64,000 nt of DNA from Meloidogyne chitwoodi (taxonomy: Eukaryota > Nematoda > Chromadorea > Rhabditida > Meloidogynidae), in NCBI GenBank assembly GCA_015183035.1, contig JACZZP010000009.1, positions 1,178,001-1,242,000 on the forward strand, read 5' to 3'. Below, piece by piece: positions 1 to 11,584 of the stretch. Made by a program: the position numbers and the translations under genes. Within the stretch, counting starts at the first letter, position 1; the number at the start of each line of letters is the position of its first letter. The notes beneath the pieces were generated by a model. The model ran no database searches. It was not told where the DNA came from and was given only the letters and a program-made list of their open reading frames with translations.

Positions 1-545
1 AACTTATAATATGAGAAATTCTTCGTTAAATTTTTTCAAACTTTGTATAGTTGTAGCACTATATCTTTACTACAATTGTACAAATTTTGAGCTGCGTACA
101 AACTTAAATAGCTGAGTTATGATTTTTTGAAAATCGATGAAAATTGCCATATTTTTGGCCATAACTTTCTTCAAAGTTATTCAATCACTTTAATTTTGGT
201 TTTAATCGACTCAGCATTAAAAATTGAACAATCTCATATAATTTTTCTTAGATAATCGTTGATCTCTTTAATAATTTTACTACTACGATGAAAATTGTAG
301 CTCCTAAAACAGGATCCCCCAATCCATATTTTTTCTAGTTTTGTAATTTTGTAGCCCTATTGTTACTATGCAACTCTACAAAATTTTAAGAAAAAATAAC
401 TTCATTTGGATAAGTTATGGTTTATTGAAAATCCTGATCATTTACTATGTTTTTGATCATAACTTCCTTCAAATCTTTCCAATCTTTTTTATTTTGGTTT
501 CAGACGACTCAGCTTTATGAGTTACGTCATAATTGGTCAAAATTA
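1..545. repeat. Two diverged tandem copies of a ~295-bp repeat
   Basis: Two blocks share the same order of words. A 'cataactt..cttcaaa' stretch followed by 'ttttggttt..cgactcagc' occurs near 158-215 and again near 453-512, about 295 bp apart. Both are preceded by a 'gtag...ctacaa' segment and by 'gagttatg' or 'aagttatg' before a 'gaaaatc' motif. Similarity is clear by eye but decayed. No credible coding sequence was seen in 1-943. Three short 'aaaacgagag' words occur between 762 and 825. Confidence 0.55.
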
Positions 546-943
546 AGCTTTTTCATGCGCATTCTTACAAATTTTTGCTCTTGTTTTCATTTGAAATTAA
601 AGCTGTATTAATTCTCCAAAAAATGTATATGAGCCTATAAAATTTTTTGAACAAAATCTTGAAACAATTATCTATAAAATGGATAGACAGATTTAAAATC
701 GTATAAGCCGTTTTCGAGATATTGGATTTTAAAGTAGGTAACCTCATTTCTGGGTAAAATGAAAAACGAGAGTAATGCTTAAAACGAGAGATTAAATTAT
801 AGAGAAAAAGAAAAACGAGAGACTACACAAATTTTTCTATGTGCTGAGTGTAACCACTGTGAGGACTCAATAGTCAAAAACGTTAAAAATAATTTTCGAA
901 ATATCTATATATTAAAAGAAAAATATCAAAATGTATTAAATTT

Positions 944-1153
944 GGGAGCGTCTCATTTGAGCGACGCCGTTTGAGCGACAGATTTTGAGCTACAGCCATT
1001 TGAGCGATGAAGTTTCTTAAAATTCGTCGCCCAAATGAGACCTTTACAACGGTCGCTCAAATGGTAGCGCTCAATCGGCAGCGCTCAAATGGCTGTCGCT
1101 CACTCGGCATCGCTCAAACGGCGTCGCTCAAATGATACCCCCCCCCCCCCCCC
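944..1153. mobile_element. Foldback MITE with 26-bp perfect inner TIRs and a poly-C end
   Basis: A perfect 26-bp inverted repeat (953-978 against 1110-1135) is built from repeats of the word TTTGAGCGA/TCGCTCAAA, and the same word recurs inside the element. The arms extend imperfectly outward as GGG(n)GT...AC(C)n. The right end is an expanded run of 16 C (1138-1153). The direct repeat ATTAAATTT flanks the element at 935-943 and 1154-1162, consistent with an 8-9 bp target-site duplication. No coding capacity. Confidence 0.8.
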
Positions 1154-1212
1154 ATTAAATTTATAATTTACTAAATAATTAATTTCAGATTATTCTTAAA
1201 AAATTAAATAAA

Positions 1213-2388
1213 ATGGCTTTAAAATTATCTTTATTTTATGATATCAGATCTCCAAATTCTTGGATTTTCTTTAAGGTTATTATATTAACTTTATAATTAT
1301 ATTATTTTATTTAAGGTTTTACAACAAAAAATTCCTAAATGGAAAAAATATAGACATTTAACGATTGAATATTTTCCTGTTAATTATATTTTCTTGCACA
1401 AAGAAATATGTATGTTTTAAAAAGTAAATATTAAAATCTTTAATTATTAAACTTTAAACATTATTTTAGTTTTTTTTTTAAATTTTAGTCATTTTTTAAA
1501 TCAAAAATTATTACTTTTGAAAAAATTAAAAAATTATACATAATTTAAAAATATACAGATGGAGTTGATCAATTTAGTGAATTTGCTAACAAAAAAAATT
1601 ATGCAATTAATGAATTAAATGAAATTTGTGACTTTTACAATTTGGAAAAAACAAATTTTGAAATTGTTTTTTTTAAATTTTTTATAAATAATTTTAATAT
1701 ATTTTTTAGACTGATTTAATGATTAAAAGAGGATCTTATGCTATTCTTTTATTTTTAAATTCAATTAGGTATTCTTATCCTGAATATTATCAAAGTTTAT
1801 TGGAAAAATTATTTGAAGATTTTTGGCTAAAATTATTTTCTTTTACACACACTTCACATTTTTTTAAAGTTTTTATTTTATTTTTTAATTCAATTTAAGT
1901 TTTATTTCTTTTTAGATTGGTCGTGAACTTGGAATTTGTTTTAGAGATTTAGATAAAATTATAATGCATATTGATGATAAAGAAAATCATATAGATATTG
2001 GTTCAAGAAATTTAAATTTATTACTTGATGAGAGGGTATTTATTATTATTATTAATTACTGGAGTTTTTTGTGGAGATAAGGGGGAAGGACTTTTTTAAT
2101 TTTAAAAAATTATTTGATAAATGATATAATTATTTACAAAAAAAGATTACATCTATACCTTGGTTACGTATTGATACAATTCCAGATAATCAAAAATTAA
2201 TTGGATTTAATGATATTTTAAGACTTGAACTTTTAGATGAACTTATGGAAAAACCTTTTAATAATCCTTTAAATTATTCGATAGAAGAAATTATTTACAA
2301 AAAAGATAAGGAAGAAAAAACAATTTTGGAGCAATGGATTTCTCGAAAAAAATTGAAAAAAATGATGAAATTTGATGAAAATATTTAA
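1213..2388 (+). CDS. Kappa-class glutathione S-transferase-like (DsbA-type thioredoxin fold)
   Basis: A multi-exon gene that starts MALKLSLFYDIRSPNSWIFF and ends ...DENI. Members of this family conjugate glutathione in mitochondria or peroxisomes using a DsbA-like thioredoxin fold with an inserted helical domain. The N-terminal FYDIRSPNSW fits the beta1-alpha1 region of kappa GSTs (typically F-Y-D-x-x-S-P-Y-S-W). The middle exon has MIKRGSYAILLFLNS, which fits the helical-domain motif. The C-terminal exon carries a cis-Pro segment (SIPWLRID), then IGFNDILRLELLDELM in the place of the family's FGSDR-helix motif. Short GT/AG introns separate the exons; the joins around 1400-1560 and 2040-2140 are my reading. 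The gene is divergent and the serine-tyrosine glutathione contact is altered (SPN instead of SPY), so activity is uncertain. COA3 follows on the same strand. Confidence 0.72.
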
Positions 2389-2546
2389 ATTTAAAAACCT
2401 TTTTTATTTGTTAAATTTTTTTCTTAAAGTTTTTTAAATATTTAATTGTTTTTTTTATTTATTAAAAGTTAATTTTTTTAATATTTTAAATATATTTTGT
2501 ATAATTAAAATTTTATTTTTTTAAAGATATTTTAAGATTTATTTAA

Positions 2547-3035
2547 ATGCTTTTTCGCTTAAAATTGATCACAAAATGTCCAACTGGTATTATTTATTAT
2601 AATTAATTTAAATTTATTTATTATTTTTATTTAGGTCTTATTACAATTTTTCGATTTGTTTCTGATGCTCCTTTAACAGTTAGAGGGTCAAATGAACAAT
2701 TAAAGAAAATATATAAAGATACTAATATTCAAGAAGAATTTCAAAAATATGAAATGATGGATCCTGTTGATATTAATGAACTTTCTAGAATTCATCAAGG
2801 TTATGCACGTCAACTTGATAAAGTTAATGAGATTAGAGTTAAAGAAATGTTTATTAGAAATTATCGAGGAATTACTGTTTGTATTTGTTTATCACTTTTT
2901 GTTGTTGGAATTTATTTTTATGCATGTTATGCACTTGGACAAGAAACATTTTTAGAAGAAATTGATGAGGAAATTGCTATTGAACGTGGAGAATTAATAG
3001 TTGATGAAAGTGGAAAAATAATACCTAGAGTATAA
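2547..3035 (+). CDS. Cytochrome c oxidase assembly factor 3-like (COA3/CCDC56)
   Basis: Two exons (2547-2586 and 2635-3035) are joined in frame across a 48-bp intron. The protein begins MLFRLKLITKCPTGLI. After a charged matrix-side segment with a short helix (LSRIHQGYARQLDKVNEIR) there is one membrane segment (ITVCICLSLFVVGIYFYACY). This is followed by the family-like tail ALGQETFLEEIDEEIA. COA3 is a small single-pass protein of the mitochondrial inner membrane that helps couple COX1 translation to complex IV assembly. The single TM, its position and the Y-x-x-x-Q-E-x-F-L-x-E-I pattern after it support the call. The N-terminal part, about 40 residues before the first internal methionines, is longer than in the human protein. 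Confidence 0.65.
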
Positions 3036-3117
3036 AATTACTATTAATTATAATTTTGTTTTAGATATTTTTGTTTAAGATTTTCGAATAAAATTTAAAA
3101 AAAAATAAATTATTTTT

Positions 3118-3830
3118 GTAGCGTGGTGAACTTGATCACCACTTACTCCTAACTCTCCCATATGATCACCAATTCCCACCAGCCCACTTAAGCTATCCAT
3201 TCACCCACTTATCTCCTTAGGCCATCTCTAACCATCCATTCACAAGATACATTGCACTTCACCTTATTAATTCCCTTCCTGCAAACCATATGAAGGATCA
3301 CCTTTCCCAACAGTCCGCAACAGACTGAGAAAGCGTATACACTAATCAACAAAGTTCATCCTTAGACTTTCACCCCTCACCTCCCATATATAATCCCAAT
3401 CACATTTAAGCTAGAAAACCATTCCTTGAAAACCTTCCTTGAGGAACACTCTTAGAGAGCCATTCTATATAGCTCATTCTGTGTACCATTATGGTTATTC
3501 TTAATTCCCCGATTCCTTGTCTTATTAGCCTCCACGTCCTGTCCGAAGAACACCACAATGGCTGATGCCACAGTGAGACCCATGAAACACTCGTAGTCCC
3601 CAATCCCCTAAGACCCAACTAAGACTCATTAATCTAACTTAACCAAGTAACAATGAGGACCTAGACAAAACCTCCTCCAGATATACTCACTCCTACTGGC
3701 GCTCCCAATCACTTAACTCCCCACACTATATAACGCCTCTGAAGACACCCGCTCAGTTACTAGGCTCGCACATGAGCGTAGACTCGTATAGGAGCTTTGA
3801 GTCTAATAGCCGGCAGGTCAGGTAACTTTT
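3118..3830. mobile_element. C-rich low-G block, candidate solo LTR or other transposon remnant
   Basis: Base composition changes abruptly from about 80% AT flanks to a C-rich, strand-asymmetric sequence and back again. The left edge has a perfect palindromic hairpin with 7-bp arms (GTGGTGA/TCACCAC, 3123-3142). Near the right end a TATA-like CACTATATAACG (3723-3735) precedes a GC-richer stretch that ends CCGGCAGGTCAGG. A TATA box inside a sequence with TG..CA-like ends suggests an LTR, but no partner LTR or internal region is present and no convincing target duplication was found. The open frames inside look fortuitous. Confidence 0.45.
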
Positions 3831-3984
3831 TAAAAATTATTAATTGGTTTGTTATAAAAAATAAATAATTTAAAATTTTTAATAAAATTTAATTTTTAAT
3901 TTTATTTTTATAAAAAATAAATTTATCTATTTAAAAAACAAAATTTTAATAATTAAAAATTTCATTTAATTATATTTAATTTTT

Positions 3985-6797
3985 TTATTTATCTAAATGA
4001 TCATCTTTGACAATAAGTTGCCTTTTACTATTAATTGAATTAGTAGGTAATGTATCTCTTCTTTTAGTTGTTTTTATTAAATTAAAAGAAGATTTTTGTT
4101 TTCCAATATTTGAAGAACTACAAGTTTTACGTTTACGAGAAACATAAATATTATTATTATTATTATTTGTTATTATTCCTTCAATCATTGTTTTTGTTGT
4201 TATAATTGTATTATTATTATTATTATTTCCTCCATTAAATTGTCTCCAAGCATAACGATCAACATTATTATTATTATTAATAATTTGTTTATTATTTCCT
4301 CCATTTATATAAAATTTTGAAAAAGATGTTGATGGTGGTGGTGGTAGAGAAGGTCTACTACTTGCAGATGAAAGTTTTGGAGAGATTGTATGTCTTAATG
4401 CTGAACTAGCCGATAATTTTGTATTTAAATTAGAATGAAGAGTAGGGCCAAATAATGATGAGGGATGTTTTTCATTTAATAATTTAATAGCTATTTTATC
4501 TCCAAAAATCTAGAAAAAGTAAAATTAAATTAAAGTTTGTTCTCAATCATATTTTTAAATAAAATTAAATCTTTAAATACTTATGAAAGTAAAAATGGGT
4601 AAATGTCCAGTTGATGTCCTACCTGTCCGCAAAGAGAATTCGCTCTTTTCTTTACTTCTCTTGCATTTTTGGCGTAAGGAGAAGTGTATGCTTATTTTTC
4701 CTCTACACTATAATATGCCTTTTGACACTTGGAAAGAAAGGAATAAAATAATTAAAATTAATTAATAATAAAATGAAAATATAATTGAGATTAAGATTCA
4801 GAATGGTTCGTCAAATGAGACATTTTACAGAAGCTGAACTACCAAAATACCTTTTACTGGTTTTTATCCCTTCAATAATCCCATAAAAGGTTGTTCTGAT
4901 CTTCTTGAAATATATTTAATAATGACATCCCAAATTTATATTACTTGATTATTAATATCTGGTCTTTAAAATAAATATATTTTCACTTTATTATTAATTA
5001 ATTTTAATTGTTTTATTCCTTCCAATTGCTAAAAGGCATAGTATAATTGAAAAGGAAAAATAAGTGTGCACTTCTCCTAACGCCAAAAATGCAAGAGAAG
5101 TAAAGAAAAGAGCGAATTCTCTTTGCGGTCAGATAGGGAGTCAACTGGACATTTACCTTAAAAATGTTACTTTAATTAAAGTAATATTTTGGTAAAAAAT
5201 AAAATAAATATTATTTATATTTTAATGAGAATCCTTTGTGTTTTAAATTTAAAAAAAAAATTTTTTACCGTACGGCAGAATGCTCTTCGATATTTAGCTG
5301 AAAGAATATTATAAAGAATTGGATTACAAGCAGAATTAGAATAATAACAATATCCTGAGATATAAAAAACAATACTAAATAAAGAAAAAATAGCTGAAGA
5401 AGGTTCTTCTTTTTCTTCAATTTCTTCTTCTAAATTAGTATTTTCATTTAAATAAATACTTAAAAGTCTTTGTATATGAAAAGGTAACCAACAAAGAAAA
5501 AACATTACAACAACAGAAACTAAAATTAAAAAAAAATTAATTTAAAAATTAATTAATTAATTACCAAGTATTTTAAGTAAACCTTTACGAGAACGTATTT
5601 TTTGAATTCTTTCATTAGCAAAAATAGTTTTAGAAGAACGAACTGATGAACATAAACATTGTAATATATGAAAATAAACAAGTGTAATTAATAATGCTGG
5701 AAGTAAAAAGAAAATAAAAAAAGCTGCCAAAATAAAATTTCTTTGAGCTATAGGTCTATGAAAATCTAATGCACAAGTATCCTAAATTAAAATAAAATAA
5801 AAATAATTATTTATTTAATTAATTTAACTGTATTTTTAATAGTAGAATTATCATCTGAAATTAAAGGTAATAATAATAATTTTTGTTTTTCAAATGCCCA
5901 ATTAGGAAGAGGTAATTTATTAACAACAACAATATCTAAAACAGGTAAAGCAGCTATAAAAGCACATATCCAAACAGTAATAATTACACGAATTGCTCTA
6001 TCAAGTGTAGAAAAAAGTTTTATTCGAAGAGGAAAACTTTAATAAAATATAAATTAAATTAAATTAAATTAAATTAAATTAAATTAAATTAAATTAAATT
6101 AAATTAAATTAAATTAAATTAAATTAAATTAAATTAAATTAAATTAAATTAAATTAAATTAAATTAAATTAAATTAAATTAAATTAAATTAAATTAAATT
6201 AAATTAAATTAAATTAAATTAAATTAAATTAAATTAAATTAAATTAAATTAAATTAAATTAAATTAAATTAAATTAAATTAAATTAAATTAAATTAAATT
6301 AAATTAAATTAAATTAAAATAACCAAATAGCAATCCAACGTTCAATAGAAAAACAAGTAATTGTTAAAATAGATGCATAAGAAGTAAATTCAATTAAAAA
6401 AGCTCTTCCTTTACAAATAAATTCTCCAAATTTATAAGGATATAAAACATCAAAAACTCCATAAAGTTCCATTGGAAGTCCAAGTGTTAAAATAAGTAAA
6501 TCAGAAACAGCCAAAGAAAATAAATAATAATTTGTTGGATTTTGCATACATTTATTTTTTAAAATAACTAAACAAGTACAAATATTTCCAAAAAGACCAA
6601 TTAATAATATAAAACCATAAATTATTGCTGTTGGGATAATTATTGAAGACTTTTTTTAAATTAAAAATTATTAAAAATTAATAATTAATAATTACCATAG
6701 CACAACGTTCTCCTAATTTTTCTAATACATATTCTGTTATATTTTCAAATTTATATTGTAATGGAAAACATGAATTTGATAAAATTATTTTATTCAT
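3985..6797 (-). CDS. Neuromedin-U-receptor-like neuropeptide GPCR (rhodopsin family)
   Basis: Six exons join in frame on the minus strand. The protein starts MNKIILSNSCFPLQYKFENI. TM1 to TM2 contain GNICTCLVIL and NYYLFSLAVSDLLILTLGLP, the typical neuromedin U/ghrelin-group signature. TM3 ends in FSIERWIAIC (ERW replacing DRY). TM6 has FFLCWLPFH and TM7 has NSACNPILYN, both canonical. The last exon (3985-4509) adds a long cytoplasmic tail rich in Asn and Ser, beginning IFGDKIAIKLLNEKHP and containing a PPPP run and Asn homopolymers. The family signals through Gq for peptides ending in PRX-amide (family knowledge). The intron 4510-5268 carries a MITE and the intron 6037-6323 is almost all AATTA repeat. 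The C-tail join (phase 0 after ...FCRT) is my inference; an alternative stop lies just downstream at about 5215. Confidence 0.85.
4598..5158. mobile_element. hAT-like MITE with ~170-bp inverted arms inside the GPCR intron
   Basis: Two long inverted arms (about 4598-4770 and 4985-5158) start GGTAAATGTCC and end GGACATTTACCT. They share further matched blocks, including the word GCGAATTCTCTTTGCGG and its complement. Eight-base direct repeats TAAAAATG flank it exactly (4590-4597 and 5159-5166), which is the target-duplication length of hAT elements. The arms enclose a spacer of about 210 bp with no coding sequence. It occupies 561 of the 759 bp of the intron. Confidence 0.88.
6051..6318. repeat. 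(AATTA)n pentanucleotide microsatellite, ~53 copies
   Basis: An almost uninterrupted AAATT/AATTA array of about 268 bp. It makes up roughly 93% of an intron of the GPCR gene (intron 6037-6323), leaving only the splice sites outside the array. Confidence 0.97.
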
Positions 6798-8798
6798 TTA
6801 TTTATAATTAAATATTATTTATTTATTATTTCAATATTTCTAAAATAAATTTTCTTTAAAAATTGTTTTTAATAAATTTTATTAAAAAAATAATTTAAAA
6901 AAAAGGAGAGAGAATATTTGGCAAAATATATAATCGATTTTTAAAACAAAAAATATTTAAAAAATAAAATGTGGGTGGAAAAGAAAAAACACTCAATTTC
7001 ATGGCTCGTAAATTCTGTGCTGAACATCTTTAAAAGTATATAATAAATAATATTTTCGCATGACAAAATTTATCCGCTTGAAAAAAAGCTAACTAACTTA
7101 TTTTAAAAATAAAGGTGTAAATGACGTTAAAAAATAAATATTTAGAAAATATTTATTTATTTAAAATTGCAAAAAGTTCATAAAAATATTTATTTATTTA
7201 TTAGGCTTCTTTTAAATTTATTTTATAATAAATAAATAAAAAAGAAGCCAAAAAATAAAATTAAAAAAAAAAATCCCAAGAGAAATAAAAAATATTATTA
7301 TTAATTAATTATAATTAAAATAATAAAAAAGGATTAAAATTCAATTAACTTTATGGCTTAATTTTTTTAAACTTTAAAAAAGGAAAAAAAAAGAGAAAAT
7401 GTTTTTAAATTAAATTTAAGAAGAAATTAATTTTTATTTAAAAAATTTACAAAAAATATTTTTCAAATAATTTGTATATTCTATAGGGACATTTAATGTT
7501 TTTTTTTTAAGTTAAAAAATTAAACTAATAAATAAAAATTAATGAGGAGAAAATCGAAATAAAAAAATAAAATTAGTTAATTTATTTTTAAATAAATAAT
7601 AAATATATTATTTATTAGTACATTCTTTTTATTTAAATATAACCGGAAGATATTTTATTAAAAAATATAAAATTTAAAAAAAGTTGCTTTTTATTAAAAT
7701 TAAAAAAAAGAGGAAACTAAATTAATTTTATAATAAATTTAAAATAAAAAATAAATAAATATTTAATAATAAAAAATGTCAAAAAAGTAAAATAATTATA
7801 AGAAATAAATGTTTTTAAATTAAAAAAAGTTTTTTTAAAGAAAAAAATAATAATTATTTAGTAAAACAATTAAAAAAGAAAATATTTATTTAAAATGAGT
7901 GATAAAAAAAGGAAAATTGTATTTTAGAAATTAGAGATATAAACATTTAAAAAAGAACTTTTAAATGAAAATATTAATATAATATTTATTAATTAAATAT
8001 ATAATTATAATATATTTATTTATTTAATTTTAAATAAAATAAATTAATTTTTTAATGAATTGATGATCTACAGAAAAAGAAAGGGCAAAATAATAATTTA
8101 TTAATTCACTAAAAATGGCAAAAATGTCATTTATTATTTTTTGACTTTTTATTCTCTTTTTTGATAAATTTATTAATTATTTATAAATAAATATTATTAT
8201 TTAAAAAATATAAAAAAATATTCTAGTAATTAATTTATTTTATTTTTATTTTTTTAAATAAATTTTTAACAATTAATTTATTTTAAAAATAAAAAGAATA
8301 TATTTATATTAAATAAATATATTTATTATTCATGAGAAAATGCAATTTGATGCTTTTTTCAATTTAATTCAAATTTAAATAAAAACAATGAAAGAAAAAA
8401 AAGTAGAAGATTAAATTATTAAAAAAATAAAATTAAGAGAATATATTTATTTTTAATAATTAAAAAATAAAATTATTATAATATTTTCTCAGAAAAATTA
8501 AAAAAATAATTTTACAAAAAGTTTATTTTAATTTTATATAAATAAATTCTTCTTCTTTTTCTTCTTCTAAAAAATCATTTAATTTAAAAATTATTTTAAT
8601 TTTAATAATTAAAGATTAATTTTTAAAATTTTAATCCCCACAATTTCTTCTTTTTTAATATTTAAATGTAACAATAAATCATTAATTAATATTTATTTTT
8701 ATATATATTTATTTTTAGTTGTCAAGGTGACATAATAAAAGTTAAATTAAAATAAATAAAAATATAAAAAATAAATAAATATTTATTTAAATTTATTT
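6798..8798. other. AT-rich intergenic region between divergent genes
   Basis: About 2 kb of very AT-rich DNA between the divergently transcribed GPCR and the EFCAB7-like gene. It is dominated by AAATAAAT/ATTTATTT words and homopolymers. I see no open frame with coding character, no tRNA-like sequence and no inverted repeat of note. It presumably holds both promoters. Confidence 0.6.
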
Positions 8799-11501
8799 AT
8801 GGATCCTTTATTATTTGGACATCATGGAGGAGCTGATGCTTTACGTATTTTTAGGTTTTTAAATTATTTAAAAGAAAAATTAAAATTATTTTTATTTTTA
8901 AAGAGAGGCATTTCTTACAGAAATTGGTCCTTCAGAATTTGAAAATAATAATTATCGTTTAATATCTTTAAAAGAATTACTTGATGTAATTATATGTAGT
9001 GGAAAAGATGTACAAATTCAAGTTAAAAAAATTAAAAAAAAAAATATTTTTAATTTTTTTTAATTAAAAAAAGGATTTACGTCGGTTACGTCCATATGCA
9101 ACAGATAAAGGTAAAAAAAGAATTAAAAAATAATTTAAAAATTAATTAATTTTTTGATGAAATATTTTCTTTTGAAGAATGTTTTCAAGTTTATTTTTAT
9201 ATTTATTAATTTAAATTAAAATTAAAATTAAAAAAAAAGATATATCAAAATATACCTTCTACAGGTTTAGATGAAATATATGATTTATTAGAATTATTTT
9301 CAAGATCAGAAAATAAAATAAATTGGGAATTATTAAATTTAAAAATATTAGAAATTGATAAAATAACAAATAATAATATTAATTTAATTGAATGGTTAAA
9401 ATTAAATAAACAAAAAGGAACAGATATTGAAAATGTTATTTATTTATTTATTTAAATTAATATAAATTAATTTTTTAAAGTTAATTTATGAATTAATTGA
9501 AATTAAAAAAAGATTAAGAACATTAAATACACAAATTGTTGAAGAAGATGGATTTGAATTATTAAATAATGAATATTTAAATAATACACAACATAAAGGT
9601 TTTTATTTAAAATTAAATATTTTATATATTCGTGACAATAAATAATTTCTACAAAATAATAATTAATATAATAATATTAATTTATTATTTGAAGGTGGAA
9701 AAGAAAAAAATAATTTCTCTCATAATAATATTTCTTTTTAATTTTTATTGGCATTTTTATTTTTTACTTTTCTTTCTTTTATTTATTTATTTATTTATTT
9801 ATTTTAATTTATTTTTAAATAATTTAAAGTTTCAAATTGTTCATCATCAAATACAAATAAATTTATAATGTTAAAACATTCAGAAAGTGCAGAATCTCTT
9901 TCTTCTTTATTTTCTAATAGAAATAATAATTTTGATAATAATAAAAATTATTCAAAAGAATTTCATGAAATAAAAATAAATGAAAATAAAATTAATAATT
10001 CTTTTTTAAAAAAAGAAAAATTAGAAGAAAAAATTCAATTAAAAAGTTTAATTATTCAAAGAGAAATTACTGAAACTAATTGTATTTCTTTTTCTTTTAC
10101 TCTAGAAAAATCAAAAAAAATAAAATTAGGTATTTGTGTTAATGAATTAAGTAAGTTATTTTTATTTATTTTATTTAAATAAAATTATTTTAATTTTTTA
10201 GTTGATTCTTCATTAAATCGTTTTCATAATTCTGTTCTAGGATTAATTGTAAGATTATATTTTTATTTAAAAAAAATATTTATTTATTTATTTCAAAAAA
10301 AAGATGTCTTCAGAATTATATTTACAACCAACTATTTTTGGTGTTACTAAACGTAGAGAACAAGGAGTATAAATATTTTTAAATTATAATATTTAAATAA
10401 ATATTTTTTTAATTTAAAGATGGCAACAACTGAATGGATGCAGGTTATTTATTTTAATAAATTATATAATAAAATATATATAATTTATTAAAAATATAAT
10501 TTTTAAATAATATAGGTTCCAGCAGGCAATCATTTAATTAGAGTTAAATTCTGTAGAGCACTTAAAATGGTTGAACCAGAAAAATCAGATAAAATTGTTG
10601 ATGAAAAAACAAATAAATTAACAAAACCTTTCAAGTTTTGATAATCGATTTTTTTAATATTTTTTTAAAGAGTAATGTTAATGAATTTATTTGATATTTT
10701 TGATTTGGATGATGATGGTCTCCTTAGTCGAAGAGAATTTGAAGCATATAGTATTCTTGCTGGTACTGGTCCAGTTAGTGAACAAGTAAAACAAAATAAA
10801 TAATTACTAATTTGAAAAATAAAAGGAATGGGGACGTATTTGCAATGATTTTGAACTTCGTCAACAACATATACCAATAAAAACATTTGTCCAGATGCAT
10901 CAAAAAGAAGCTGAAAGTTATGGACCAAAAGGCAATTTAGAACAAATGTGGAAAGCTGTTAGGGCTCTTGGACATAATAGACGTTTTTTTATGAGCACTG
11001 TAAATAAATTTTAGAAAAAATAATAACAAAAAAATAATTTAATTATTTTTAGTCTTGTCCTCTTCGTTTAGTTCTACATTGCTCTGAGAGTCCATTGCTT
11101 ATAGAACCTTTTCGTGTTGATCGTTTTCATTGTGATGAAATTGATCCTCTTTTAGCTGAACATTTTTGGGAACAAGGAAAACCTCTTCCATATTTAAAAG
11201 GATTACAAAGTCTTCGACAATATAAAGCTGATTATTTTGTAGCACTTATAGCAGGACAAACAAAAAAAGCTACACATTATGAATTAGATTTAAGTTGTTC
11301 AAATAATGTTAATATTGAAGGACAAGAATTAGCTATAGACCAAATAGTACAACCAAATATAATTCAGGTTATAATAATTTAAATATTAAAAAATCTTTTT
11401 ATTTTTTTTAGATTTTAACTATTGCAATTGCCCAAGCAGAAAATTGGTATTTAAGTGTAAAATTGAAAGGAGCAACAATAAAATCAGAAAAAAATAAATG
11501 A
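8799..11501 (+). CDS. EFCAB7-like EF-hand protein
   Basis: About a dozen short exons encode a protein that starts MDPLLFGHHGGADALRIF. Recognisable parts in order: an N-terminal helical region (FLTEIGPSEFENNNYRLISL; RRLRPYATDK), a helical segment with EIYDLLELFSRSENKINWEL, a low-complexity Asn/Ser linker (9829-10160), a beta-rich region (VPAGNHLIRVKFCRALKMVE), and an EF-hand with a complete loop (FDLDDDGLLSRREFEAY, about 10690-10745). The conserved C-terminal half follows, ending in ILTIAIAQAENWYLSVKLKG. The layout and the motif following the EF-hand (EWGRICNDFELR) resemble EFCAB7, which in vertebrates anchors the EVC-EVC2 complex at the ciliary base. A cilium-linked role here is inference from the family. 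Intron joins between 9600 and 9830 are inferred. A transposon-like element begins about 75 bp after the stop. Confidence 0.72.
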
Positions 11502-11584
11502 AGAAAAATCAGCAGAGAATAATTAAAAAATTAAAATCCATTAACCAAAACTAAAAATCTAAATGAATATTCACCACATTTAAT

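Noticed and set aside
565..747. Minus-strand open frame of 60 codons
   Set aside because: Lys/Phe/Ile-rich, in a diverged repeat region, no start context or splice partners.
3406..3618. Minus-strand frame of 70 codons in the C-rich block
   Set aside because: Trp/Ser-rich shadow of the compositionally biased block, with no domain character.
4583..4765. Plus-strand frame of 60 codons
   Set aside because: Lies within the left arm of the hAT-like MITE; it is the inverted repeat, not a gene.
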